The position numbers were made by a program, and so were the translations under genes. DNA of 64,000 nt. Origin: Marisimplicoccus sp038110465 (GTDB lineage Bacteria; Bacteroidota; Bacteroidia; Flavobacteriales; Flavobacteriaceae). The notes under the pieces were generated by a model. That model did no database searches. It saw only the letters and a list, made by a program, of their open reading frames with translations, and was not told the origin of the DNA. This document shows positions 17,341 to 26,409 of the stretch, one piece after another (positions within the stretch are counted from its first letter, which is position 1; every line of letters starts with the position of its first letter). The stretch covers positions 169,967 to 233,966 of the forward strand of contig JAYNJU010000002.1 of NCBI GenBank assembly GCA_038110465.1, in the 5' to 3' direction.

Positions 17341-18596
17341 GAGAAATAGCAATAAAGCTTGACTCATCTGATAAACTTTCTGATTTCAGAAAAAAATTTG
17401 TAATACCAAATGATTTAATTTATTTTGATGGAAATTCACTTGGGCCACTTTCAAAAAATACAGCAGATACTTTAAATGATACTATTCATAATGATTGGGG
17501 TAAAAATCTAATTTCTAGTTGGAATGAAAAGTGGATAAATCTACCCAATCAAATTTCTTCAAAAATATCTTTAATTTTAAAATGTGATGATAATGAGATT
17601 TATGTTGGAGGATCTACATCAAATAATCTTTATAAGGTTTTAAAAAGCATTTTAAATACTAATAAAGAAATTGATACAATTATAACTGATAGTCTTAATT
17701 TTCCTTCAGACATATACATATGCGAGGGTATAAGTAAAGATTTTAAAATTGATTTCAAAATACTTAATTATAAAAACAAATATATTCCTGATATATATGA
17801 GCTGGAATCATTAATAAAAGTGAATAAAAGTATAGTTGTTTTATCTCATGTAGCCTATAAATCGTCTTACAGGTATCCAATTAAAAGACTTAATCAATTT
17901 TGTAAAAAGAATGAATCAATAATAATCTGGGATTTGAGTCATTCAATAGGTGCAATTGATATTGATATGAGGCAAGATGAGACAGAATTTGCAATAGGAT
18001 GTACATATAAATTTCTAAATGGAGGCCCTGGATCTCCTGCGTTTATATATGTAAATAAAGATCAGATTAAAAATTTAAAAAGTCCAATAAAAGGATGGTT
18101 TAGTCATCATAAACCATTTGATTTTTCTTCTGAATATAAAGAATCAAATTCTATAAATAAGTTTTCAAATGGAACCCCAAATATAATTTCAATGAGCACT
18201 TTAAAAAGTTCGTTAAACCATACAATTGATGCTACTACAAATTATTTAGAAATTAAATCCTGTGCTATGTTTGATTACTTTAATAATTTCTATTTAAAAG
18301 AGCTTGTAAATTTTAAGTTTAAATTAATTACACCTCTTGAATCAAAAAGTAGAGGTTCTCACATTGCATTAACTCATACTGAAGCCTGGAGAATTACTAA
18401 ATGCTTGTTAAAACCCGAGATTAAGGATACAAAAAAAATAATAGTAGATTTTAGGCCTCCAAATATTATTAGAATTGCTTTAACTCCTTTATATAATTCA
18501 TTTCAAGAAGTTTATTCACTTTGTATAAGATTAAAATCTATAGTTGAAAATAAAGAATATATAAGTAAAGATGATTCAAAAAAAATAGTTACTTAA
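17328..18596 (+). CDS. kynU: Kynureninase
   Basis: PLP enzyme that splits kynurenine into anthranilate and alanine in tryptophan breakdown. Family features are YFDGNSLGPLS near the N-terminus, the substrate-contacting SSW-NEKW segment, WDLSHSIGA with the PLP-binding Asp, GCTYKFLNGGPGSPAF with Lys228 as the PLP Schiff base, and GWFSHHKPFDF. The length of 422 is usual. The ATG lies inside the end of the SGNH gene (13-base overlap), so the gene belongs to an rpe operon with no other tryptophan-degradation gene visible. The stop is 4 bases from the stop of yqeY on the other strand. Confidence 0.9.
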   Translation: MDKLREIAIKLDSSDKLSDFRKKFVIPNDLIYFDGNSLGPLSKNTADTLNDTIHNDWGKNLISSWNEKWINLPNQISSKISLILKCDDNEIYVGGSTSNNLYKVLKSILNTNKEIDTIITDSLNFPSDIYICEGISKDFKIDFKILNYKNKYIPDIYELESLIKVNKSIVVLSHVAYKSSYRYPIKRLNQFCKKNESIIIWDLSHSIGAIDIDMRQDETEFAIGCTYKFLNGGPGSPAFIYVNKDQIKNLKSPIKGWFSHHKPFDFSSEYKESNSINKFSNGTPNIISMSTLKSSLNHTIDATTNYLEIKSCAMFDYFNNFYLKELVNFKFKLITPLESKSRGSHIALTHTEAWRITKCLLKPEIKDTKKIIVDFRPPNIIRIALTPLYNSFQEVYSLCIRLKSIVENKEYISKDDSKKIVT

Positions 18597-18619
18597 AAGT
18601 TTATTTACTTAAAAGTTTA
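18589..18619. repeat. 16-base-period direct repeat across the kynU/yqeY junction
   Basis: The 15-base word TTACTTAAAAGTTTA occurs at 18589-18603 and again at 18605-18619. The first copy holds the kynU stop codon and the last three bases of it form the yqeY stop. It looks like a small tandem duplication at the meeting point of two convergent genes. Confidence 0.75.
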
Positions 18620-19056
18620 ACCTTAACTAATTCAGCTACTAATCTTCCCTCTGCCCTACCAGATACTTTTTGATTTACATGTTTAATTACTGAACCCATA
18701 TCTTTAATTGATGAGGCATTGATTTCTTTAATTACAGAGTCTACAATTTCATTAACTTCTAATTCTGATAACTGTTCAGGTAAAAATTCAGAAATAATTT
18801 TTAATTGAGCATTTTCTACATCAGCAAGATCCTTTCTATTTTGATCTAAATAAATCTTAGCACTATCGCTTCTTTGTTTGACTAATTTTTGGAGAATTTT
18901 AACAATAGAGGCTTCATCTATTTCACTAGATACAGATGATTTAGTCTTTTCAAGAAGTATAGCAGATTTGATAGATCTTAAGGACTCTAATCTTAATGAA
19001 TCCTTATTTTTCATAGAATCCTTTATAGATTCATTTATTTTTTCTTCTAATTTCAT
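18601..19056 (-). CDS. GatB/YqeY domain protein
   Basis: A 151-residue helical protein of the YqeY family, related to the tRNA-binding tail of the GatB subunit of the tRNA-dependent amidotransferase. Its free-standing role is not settled. Recognisable parts are AMKNKD-like SMKNKDSLRLESLRSIKSAI, the KQRSDSAKIY helix, ISEFLPEQLSE and the C-terminal GRAEGRLVAELVK. It begins 3 bases after the ftsZ stop and is the last gene of the dcw operon, the position it holds in other Flavobacteriia as I remember them. Confidence 0.9.
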   Translation of the reverse strand: MKLEEKINESIKDSMKNKDSLRLESLRSIKSAILLEKTKSSVSSEIDEASIVKILQKLVKQRSDSAKIYLDQNRKDLADVENAQLKIISEFLPEQLSELEVNEIVDSVIKEINASSIKDMGSVIKHVNQKVSGRAEGRLVAELVKVKLLSK

Positions 19057-19059
19057 CTT

Positions 19060-20856
19060 TTAATCAACATTATCATGAAGATAGGTATTTACATCAGGAA
19101 ATTCTATCTTATTTTCTTCATTTAGAATAGTGTTTGAAAATGTATCATCTTTTTTAGAGTTTAAATGATTTATCTCGATACCCATTCTCTTATATGCTGG
19201 TACTTTTTCTAATTCTTCAATTGAAGAGTTAGAATTTTTAAAAACATAATTATATCTTTTTAAGTTTTCCTTTCTAGTGTTATTCTCAATATCAATATTT
19301 AAATCTATAGGCTTATCAAAAGCTAAATCTTTATCATATTCTATATTTTGAGTATTTACCTCTTTTTCAATATTAATTTCTTCATTTTTAACACTTTCAA
19401 AGTCATTATTTTCTAGGTCTAATTTTATAAATTCAATTTCCTCTTCATTTGAATTAAAGTATTCTGGTTCTTCATTATTATTAGTTTGATATGAATGTTG
19501 GTAAAGATCTTTATCATTTTCTTCAAAATTTGAAAATAAATCAAATGAAATTTCATGAGAATTTTCTTCTATAACCTCCTGAATATTAGGTTCTAGAATT
19601 TCATATTCAATAACTTCAATTTGATTTATGTCAATTACATCATCGTTAGATTTTACAACTTCATATGTAACATCAATATTTCTAAGAATTTCATTAATCT
19701 CATTTTCTATCTTTTTTTGTTGAAATTCAACTTTATTAAAAATTCCATTTTTTGTTGATTCATTTAATGTGTCATCTTCTGATATCTGATTTACTATTTC
19801 TTTTTCAAATGGATGATCTTGATCTAGTTTATATATTACTTTTTTTGTTTCAGAATTAACTAACATACTTTGTCTTTCATCACCAAATCCAGTGGCAATA
19901 ATAGTTACAGAAATATTATTTCCAAGCTCAAGATCCTCTCCTACTCCCATGATAATATTTGCACTGTTTCCTGTTTCATTTTGTATATACTCATTAATTT
20001 CTCCAATTTCATCAATAGTAATTTCATCTGAACCGGAAATAATAAGTAATAATACATTCTTACTCCCTTCAATTTTATTATCATTTAAAAGTGGAGAATC
20101 TAGAGCCTTAATAACTGCCTCACTAGCTCTATTTGATCCACTTGCAATAGATGAACCCATTATTGCAGTCCCACTATTAGACAAAACTGTTTTAGCATCT
20201 TTTAAATCAATATTTTGAGTATAATGATGAGTTATAACTTGTGCAACTCCTTTAGCAGCTGTTGCTAAAACTTCATCTGCTTTAGAAAATCCTTCCTTAA
20301 AACCAAGGTTACCATATACCTCTCTTAGTTTATTATTGTTTATAATAATAAGTGAGTCAACGCTTCTTTTAAGCTTTTCTAAGCCTTTGATTGCTTGAAT
20401 TTCTCTAGTTTTTCCTTCAAAATTGAATGGAATAGTTACAATTCCAACTGTTAAAATATCAAATTCTTTTGCCATTTCAGCAATAATTGGAGCAGCACCT
20501 GTTCCAGTTCCACCTCCCATTCCAGCAGTTATAAATAACATTTTTGTTTGGGTTTCTAAAAGATTTTTTAACTCTTCATAGCTTTCAAGAGCAGCTAATT
20601 TTCCGATCTCTGGATTAGCACCTGCACCTAATCCTTCAGTCAGATTTACGCCAAGTTGAATCTTATTTGGCACAGGACTTTCCTCGAGTGCTTGAGAATC
20701 AGTATTACATACGATAAAATCAACACCTTTAATCCCCTGTTTAAACATGTAATTTACGGCGTTACTTCCTCCTCCTCCTACTCCCATAACTTTCATGACA
20801 TTGCTTTTATTTTTTGGTAAATCGAAACTAAAATTTGTATCTATTTCTGTTTTCAT
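19060..20856 (-). CDS. ftsZ: Cell division GTPase FtsZ
   Basis: Tubulin-like protein that polymerises into the division ring. The GTPase core (residues about 15-320) has VMGVGGGGSNAVNYM, NTDSQAL, the tubulin signature GGGTGTGAAP, and the T7-loop region. After it comes a very long, acidic, Glu/Asn-rich disordered tail of about 240 residues, so the protein reaches 598 residues. The end, NTYLHDNVD, matches the short conserved C-terminal peptide I remember from flavobacterial FtsZ, which binds FtsA and other partners; a basic PAYKRMG segment lies before it. It is 14 bases downstream of ftsA. Confidence 0.97.
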   Translation of the reverse strand: MKTEIDTNFSFDLPKNKSNVMKVMGVGGGGSNAVNYMFKQGIKGVDFIVCNTDSQALEESPVPNKIQLGVNLTEGLGAGANPEIGKLAALESYEELKNLLETQTKMLFITAGMGGGTGTGAAPIIAEMAKEFDILTVGIVTIPFNFEGKTREIQAIKGLEKLKRSVDSLIIINNNKLREVYGNLGFKEGFSKADEVLATAAKGVAQVITHHYTQNIDLKDAKTVLSNSGTAIMGSSIASGSNRASEAVIKALDSPLLNDNKIEGSKNVLLLIISGSDEITIDEIGEINEYIQNETGNSANIIMGVGEDLELGNNISVTIIATGFGDERQSMLVNSETKKVIYKLDQDHPFEKEIVNQISEDDTLNESTKNGIFNKVEFQQKKIENEINEILRNIDVTYEVVKSNDDVIDINQIEVIEYEILEPNIQEVIEENSHEISFDLFSNFEENDKDLYQHSYQTNNNEEPEYFNSNEEEIEFIKLDLENNDFESVKNEEINIEKEVNTQNIEYDKDLAFDKPIDLNIDIENNTRKENLKRYNYVFKNSNSSIEELEKVPAYKRMGIEINHLNSKKDDTFSNTILNEENKIEFPDVNTYLHDNVD

Positions 20857-20870
20857 ATTTTGAATTTTTT

Positions 20871-22163
20871 TTAATTATCTATTGTATTATCTACGTTATC
20901 TATAAATTTTTTAAATCCCTCACCCCACTTTGAGAGTATAGTTTTTCTTTCCTTGTTTACAAGATCATTTCCAGTTGAATTGGTTAAATTTCCTTCAAGC
21001 TCTTTTTCAGAATTTTTTTCAATTGCTTTCATTAAAAGCCCAACTGCAGTCGAATATATAGGGTTATAATTGTTACTATCTCCTGAAAGATGCTCTCCTG
21101 GATAACCTACTCTAGTGTCCATACCAGTAATATATTCTACTAATTGTTTTAAATGTCTTAATTGACTACCTCCACCTGTTAATACAATTCCTGCAATTAA
21201 TTTCTTTTTAGAGTCCTCATGTCCATAATTTTTAATTTCTAAGAAAGCTTGTTCAATTATTTCCACTACTCTTGCATTAATTATTTTTGAAAGTGTCTTA
21301 AGAGAAATTTCTTTTGGATCTCTTCCTCTAATACCAGGAATAGACACTATATCAGAATCTTTATTTTCTCCTGGCCATGCAGAGCCAAATTTAATTTTAA
21401 GTTGTTCTGCTTGATTACCAATTATTGAACATCCTTCTTTTATATCTTCAGTAATCACATTTCCACCAAATGGTATTACTGCTGTATGTTTAATTATTCC
21501 TTCTTTGAAAATTGCAATATCAGTAGTACCACCTCCAATATCAATTAAAGCAACTCCAGCATCTTTCTCCTCAATCGATAAAACTGCATCAGAAGAAGCA
21601 AGTGGTTCTAGAGTTATATCTCCCATTTCTAAGCCCGAGCTTTTTATACATTTACCTATGTTTCTTATAGAAGAAACTTGACCAACTACAATATGAAAAT
21701 TAGCCTCTAACCTACTGCCGTACATACCTATAGGTTCTTTAATTTCAGATTGACCATCAACTTTATAATCCTGGGGAAGTACATGAATTATCTCTTCTCC
21801 AGGTAACATAACTAGTTTGTATACCTGATCAATCAATTTATCTATATCATCTTCATCAATAACTTGATCAGGATTCTCTCTTGTTATATAATCGCTGTGT
21901 TGTAAGCTTCTAATATGTTGTCCTGCAATACCTACAGCCACCTCAGAGAAATCAATTCCAGAATTAGATTTTGCTTCCTCTACGGCTATTTTTATAGACT
22001 GAATTGTTTGAGTGATATTATTTACAACTCCTCTGTGAACTCCTAAACTCTGAGACCTTCCTACACCTAATATTTTAACTTTATTAAATTGATTCTTTTC
22101 ACCAACCATAGCAACTATCTTAGTAGTTCCTATATCTAGTCCAACTGAAATTTTATTATTCAT
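20871..22163 (-). CDS. ftsA: Cell division protein FtsA
   Basis: Actin-family ATPase that tethers FtsZ to the membrane. It has VGLDIGTTKIVAMVGE (phosphate 1), the SHS2 insertion with VAVGIAGQHI, ALIDIGGGTTDIAIF (phosphate 2) and IVLTGGGSQLRHL (adenosine motif). The length of 430 is normal for the family. The tail after residue about 375 is charged; the last part (WGEGFKKFIDNVDN) is a plausible amphipathic membrane-targeting helix. It starts 4 bases after the ftsQ stop. Confidence 0.96.
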   Translation of the reverse strand: MNNKISVGLDIGTTKIVAMVGEKNQFNKVKILGVGRSQSLGVHRGVVNNITQTIQSIKIAVEEAKSNSGIDFSEVAVGIAGQHIRSLQHSDYITRENPDQVIDEDDIDKLIDQVYKLVMLPGEEIIHVLPQDYKVDGQSEIKEPIGMYGSRLEANFHIVVGQVSSIRNIGKCIKSSGLEMGDITLEPLASSDAVLSIEEKDAGVALIDIGGGTTDIAIFKEGIIKHTAVIPFGGNVITEDIKEGCSIIGNQAEQLKIKFGSAWPGENKDSDIVSIPGIRGRDPKEISLKTLSKIINARVVEIIEQAFLEIKNYGHEDSKKKLIAGIVLTGGGSQLRHLKQLVEYITGMDTRVGYPGEHLSGDSNNYNPIYSTAVGLLMKAIEKNSEKELEGNLTNSTGNDLVNKERKTILSKWGEGFKKFIDNVDNTIDN

Positions 22164-22167
22164 AACT

Positions 22168-22866
22168 CTATTTTTTTATAGCTATTAATTGATTTTCGTA
22201 TACTAAATCTATTTGCTGATAATTATTATTATCTAATTTTTCTGTGCTAAAAAGAAAGAATCCTTTTAACTTATTAATTTTATTTTCTATTTTTTTATCA
22301 TCTCCAAGTCTAATATTTAGGTCTGAATTTTTAAACTTTATAAATAAGTCTAGTTCATTAAACCAAATATATTGTAGCTTTTGAGCAAAAACTTCATCTT
22401 CATTTAAGGTTTTAGTTATATTTAAAACTTCATTAATTCTTTTAGTATCAAATGATCCCAATAGATTTGGAATTTCTTCAACTTGATTTTTCTTTTTAAA
22501 TATGATTCCATTAGAATCAATGTATGAGTCTAAATAAATTGAGTAAACTAATGGCTCTCTTTCTATTATCTCTATATTTAAATCAAATTGATTATTGATA
22601 AATACATTGACTTTATCTATAGATTTAATTTTACTTAATTCTTTTTCAATCATATGTGTCTTTCTTTTATTTACTAAATCAATCATTTGATCATTTTTGA
22701 GTATACTATCTACTGTTGATTTTGTAAGATTGTTATTTCCCGAGAAATTAATACTAAAGTTTTGTGCTTCATTAATTTTTTCATTTTCTACTATTAATCC
22801 AAGACTAGTTATAGATATTAATAGAATGAGTAATACTGAAGTCTTAATTAGTTTAAACACTCTCAA
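22168..22866 (-). CDS. ftsQ: Cell division protein FtsQ (DivIB family)
   Basis: Single-pass membrane protein that links early and late divisome components. One N-terminal membrane segment (residues about 8-25, IKTSVLLILLISITSLGL) is followed by a periplasmic part containing a POTRA-like stretch (SINFSGNNNLTKSTVDSIL) and the beta region with INIEIIEREPLVYSIYL and DSNGIIF. Sequence conservation is low in this family, so position between murC and ftsA carries much of the weight. Its start lies 14 bases inside the end of murC. Confidence 0.85.
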   Translation of the reverse strand: MRVFKLIKTSVLLILLISITSLGLIVENEKINEAQNFSINFSGNNNLTKSTVDSILKNDQMIDLVNKRKTHMIEKELSKIKSIDKVNVFINNQFDLNIEIIEREPLVYSIYLDSYIDSNGIIFKKKNQVEEIPNLLGSFDTKRINEVLNITKTLNEDEVFAQKLQYIWFNELDLFIKFKNSDLNIRLGDDKKIENKINKLKGFFLFSTEKLDNNNYQQIDLVYENQLIAIKK

Positions 22867-24184
22867 ATAATTTTTTATTAATATTTTTAGTTATATCTCC
22901 TGCACCAAGAATTGATATAATTCCACATTTTGTTTTTTTAATTACTTCATTTATATCTAGTGGATTAACAATTTCTTTAATCTTTACATCAATTTTTTCC
23001 AACAAAACTTGAGAAGTTATACCCTTTATTGGCTCCTCTCTTGCAGGATAAATATCCAATAAATAAACCTCATCAAAATGTGATAGAACTCTTGCAAAGT
23101 CATCAATAAAATCTCTTGTTCTAGAAAATAAATGAGGCTGAAAGATTACCGCTTTTTTTTGTTTTGAAAAATTGCTTTTCATTGTATCGTATATAGCTTT
23201 TATCTCACTTGGATGATGAGCATAATCATCTATAATAATTTTATTATTGTAGTTGAATATATCCATTCTTCTTTCTATACCCTTAAATGTCGATAAGTAA
23301 GGAATAAATTCATTGACATCTAAATCATCAATTTGATCAATAATTGATAATGCTGAAAGTGCATTTTTTAAATTATGTTCACCAATTAAATTGAAGTAGA
23401 TATTAGAAATTAGTCCATTAGGTGATTTAAAATCAAATCTAACACCATTGCTTTCATTTGAAATATTTAAAGCCATGTAATCTGCATCATTATTTATTGA
23501 AAATGAATAATCCTTATTTAATTTTATCTGTTTTTCTGTGATTAAGCAGGTTTTTGCTTTTTCTGAAAAAATCTTAAAACTCTCAAATAATGATTTATAA
23601 TCTTGGTAAATATCAAGGTGATCTTCTTCAATAGAAGTAATTAAAATATAATCTGGATCTAGCTTATGAAAGGATCTATCATACTCATCTGCTTCAATAA
23701 TAACAAAATTATCACCAGTATTTAAGTAGTTAGAATTATAACCTTTCATTATACCTCCAACAAATGATTTAAATTTTATATTACATGAATAGAATAGATG
23801 GCTTAATATTGAAGTTGTTGTTGTTTTTCCATGAGTTCCTGCTACAGCTATGCACTTTGATTTTTTAGAAATCTCACCCAAGATTTCAGATCTTTTAAAT
23901 ATCTTATTTTTAGAGTTTGATCTAAAGTATTTAAGGAAAAAATTATTTTCTTTAATAGCAGAAGTATAAATTACTACAACATCTTCCTCAAGAAATTTTG
24001 AGGGTATATCTTTGATATCTTCTTTATCTGTAAAAACCATTCCTTTATTATTTAGTGATTCTATTATTTTATTAGAAACTCTATCATATCCAAAAATCTC
24101 ATGATTACAATCAAGCATATAACTTGCTATTGAAGACATCCCAATCCCTCCTACTCCAATAAAAAAATATTTTTCAGTAATCAT
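22853..24184 (-). CDS. murC: UDP-N-acetylmuramate--L-alanine ligase
   Basis: Adds L-alanine to UDP-MurNAc using ATP, the first step of the stem peptide. Features are the N-terminal UDP-binding FIGVGGIGMSSIASYML, the P-loop AGTHGKTTTTSIL, the central ADEYDRSFHKL segment, GEHNLKNALSAL, and IIDDYAHHPSEIKA in the C-terminal domain. The 443 residues make a normal length. It overlaps murG upstream by 11 bases and ftsQ downstream by 14 bases, consistent with coupled translation. Confidence 0.96.
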   Translation of the reverse strand: MITEKYFFIGVGGIGMSSIASYMLDCNHEIFGYDRVSNKIIESLNNKGMVFTDKEDIKDIPSKFLEEDVVVIYTSAIKENNFFLKYFRSNSKNKIFKRSEILGEISKKSKCIAVAGTHGKTTTTSILSHLFYSCNIKFKSFVGGIMKGYNSNYLNTGDNFVIIEADEYDRSFHKLDPDYILITSIEEDHLDIYQDYKSLFESFKIFSEKAKTCLITEKQIKLNKDYSFSINNDADYMALNISNESNGVRFDFKSPNGLISNIYFNLIGEHNLKNALSALSIIDQIDDLDVNEFIPYLSTFKGIERRMDIFNYNNKIIIDDYAHHPSEIKAIYDTMKSNFSKQKKAVIFQPHLFSRTRDFIDDFARVLSHFDEVYLLDIYPAREEPIKGITSQVLLEKIDVKIKEIVNPLDINEVIKKTKCGIISILGAGDITKNINKKLFESV

Positions 24185-25271
24185 TTCTAAAATGTTTTTT
24201 TATAATTTCAATTATTTCATTATTTGCATTAGGGTATGCTAGATTTAATATATTAGATGAAAGTTCATTTCTTAGATTTCCATCATTGATTAATAGATCT
24301 AGTTTATTTTTGAATATTAAATCAAGATCTTTTTCCTCTATGCAAATACAAGCATTTTTTTCTTCAATTGTTTTTGCATTATACAGTTGATGATTTTCAG
24401 CTACATTTGGAGAAGGAATTAAAATTGACGGCTTACCTACTATAGCCAATTCAGATAGAGTTAATGCACCACTTCTTGCAATTAAAATATCAGATGAAAT
24501 GTAAACTGAATCTATATTTTTTAAAAAGTCAAAAACTTTAATATTTTCAGCATTATATTTTTTATAGATTTTATAATATAGACTTCCACATTGCCATATC
24601 AAAAAAATATTCCTAGACTTTAAAAATTCTATATTTGTCTCTATAGTTTCATTAATCTTTTTAGAACCTAAACTCCCACCTAATATTGTTATTATTAATT
24701 GATCTTGCTTAATTCTATATTTCTTTTTTAAATCATCTTTGTTGATTTTTTTTGTGATTGATTCTCTAACAGGATTTCCTGTTAAATAAATCTTACTTTC
24801 AGGAAAATATTTTTCCATTTTATTAAAGGATACTGAAATATATTTAACAAACCTTGAAAGTAATCTATTTGAAATTCCAGGAACTGAATTTTGTTCTTGA
24901 ATCAAAGTAGGGATCTTAATTAGCGATGCAATAAATACAATTGGAAAACTTGCAAATCCTCCGGTACCTATAACAAATTTTGGTTTAAATGAAATTAGAA
25001 TTAATAGTGAATGTAAAACACTCACAACTAATTTTAATGGAACCAAGATGTTTGTTAATGATAAGGACCTTTTAATTCCACTTATCCAAAGTCCATTAAT
25101 TTTAAATCCATATTCAGGAACTATTTTCATTTCCATTCTACCAATAGCGCCTATGAATTTAACTTCTGAATCTGGAATTGATTTAATAAGTGTATTAGCA
25201 ATTGAAATTGCAGGATATATATGACCACCCGTTCCACCTCCTGAAATTATAAATCTGTTCCTATTTTTCAC
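24174..25271 (-). CDS. murG: Undecaprenyldiphospho-muramoylpentapeptide beta-N-acetylglucosaminyltransferase
   Basis: GT-B glycosyltransferase at the inner face of the membrane that converts lipid I to lipid II. It has SGGGTGGHIYPAI near the N-terminus, the QEQNSVPG segment, GGSLGSKKIN, and the donor-binding RSGALTLSELAIVGKPSILIP. I chose the GTG at 25271 (MKNRNRFIISGGG), which puts the GGTGGH loop at the distance usual for MurG and gives an 11-base overlap with ftsW; a GTG at 25301 would add ten residues. The protein is then 365 residues. Confidence 0.94.
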   Translation of the reverse strand: MKNRNRFIISGGGTGGHIYPAISIANTLIKSIPDSEVKFIGAIGRMEMKIVPEYGFKINGLWISGIKRSLSLTNILVPLKLVVSVLHSLLILISFKPKFVIGTGGFASFPIVFIASLIKIPTLIQEQNSVPGISNRLLSRFVKYISVSFNKMEKYFPESKIYLTGNPVRESITKKINKDDLKKKYRIKQDQLIITILGGSLGSKKINETIETNIEFLKSRNIFLIWQCGSLYYKIYKKYNAENIKVFDFLKNIDSVYISSDILIARSGALTLSELAIVGKPSILIPSPNVAENHQLYNAKTIEEKNACICIEEKDLDLIFKNKLDLLINDGNLRNELSSNILNLAYPNANNEIIEIIKKHFRNDY

Positions 25272-26409
25272 TTTTATAATTTTTAATTGAGGAACTAACA
25301 CTTAAAATCATTCCAAATGCAATACATGTCATCCAAGCAGATGAACCTCCACTACTTATTAGTGGTAGATTTTGGCCTGTAACAGGAATTATTTGAGTTG
25401 CAACTGAAATATTGGTAAATGCTTGAGATATTATTAAAATCCCTAGACCTGAAACCAAAATTTTTCCAAATTTATCATCTACTTTATGAGTAATAACCAG
25501 AATTCTAAAAAACATTAAAATATAAATAAGAATAATTGTAGATCCTCCTATTAAACCATACTCTTCAATAATAATTGCAAAAATAAAATCTGAGTTACTT
25601 TGAGGTAAATGATTTTTCATGATGCTTTTACCTGCCCCTACTCCTATTAAACCACCATTAGCAATTGCCATTTTTGCTCTCTCTATCTGATAACTTGCAT
25701 CTATATTTTTATTTGAATTAAAGTTCTCTATTCTACTTATCCATGTATCTAATCTATTTGGAAACTTTTCAGGAAATGATTTCACTAAAAGAAAAAAAAC
25801 AGCTAATAAAAAACTTAAAATTAATACAACTTTTAAAAGATGTTTAAAAGGATATCCGGCTATTATTAATAAAAGAAATAAAGTGCCAAAAATTAAAGCA
25901 GCTGAAGAAAGATTTGATGGAAAAATCAAAAATATATATAAAAAAATTGGCGCCCATAATGGAATTATAGTATCCTTAAATTTCAAGTTGTAAAATTCAA
26001 CTTTGGATAAATATCTTGCAGTGTATGTTATTATTATAAGAGCTGCTAAAGAAGAAGTTTGAAAGCTAACTGCAATAATAGGAATGTCTATCCATCTACT
26101 AGCAGCAGAACCTGCGATTAAAGTTCCTTTAGAAAGTGTGTATCCAAGTAAAATAACTCCTATTGGAAGGAGAATTATAGAAATACCTTTATATAAATTA
26201 TAAGGAATCATTTTAACACAAATCATTAATGTAAATCCAAATAGAAGAATAAATAAGTGTTTTAATAAATAGAACACTGGCGATGATCCATCAATTACAT
26301 ATGATAGGTATGAGCTTGATGAAAAAACTGGGAAAAATGAAAATAGGGATAATAATATTACTATTACTAACAAAACTCTATCTCCTACTATTAGTTTATT
26401 TAAACTCAT
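25261..26409 (-). CDS. ftsW: Septal peptidoglycan polymerase FtsW (SEDS family)
   Basis: Polytopic membrane glycosyltransferase that polymerises lipid II at the septum together with FtsI. About ten hydrophobic segments are visible. SEDS landmarks include GSAASRWIDIP, SYQIERAKMAIANGGLIGVGAGKS, PQSNSDFIFAIIIEEYGLIGG (with the conserved Asp-Phe and Glu-Glu) and the C-terminal LPLISSGGSS. Length 382 is normal. It begins the base before the murD stop ends, without a spacer. Confidence 0.94.
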   Translation of the reverse strand: MSLNKLIVGDRVLLVIVILLSLFSFFPVFSSSSYLSYVIDGSSPVFYLLKHLFILLFGFTLMICVKMIPYNLYKGISIILLPIGVILLGYTLSKGTLIAGSAASRWIDIPIIAVSFQTSSLAALIIITYTARYLSKVEFYNLKFKDTIIPLWAPIFLYIFLIFPSNLSSAALIFGTLFLLLIIAGYPFKHLLKVVLILSFLLAVFFLLVKSFPEKFPNRLDTWISRIENFNSNKNIDASYQIERAKMAIANGGLIGVGAGKSIMKNHLPQSNSDFIFAIIIEEYGLIGGSTIILIYILMFFRILVITHKVDDKFGKILVSGLGILIISQAFTNISVATQIIPVTGQNLPLISSGGSSAWMTCIAFGMILSVSSSIKNYKSEK

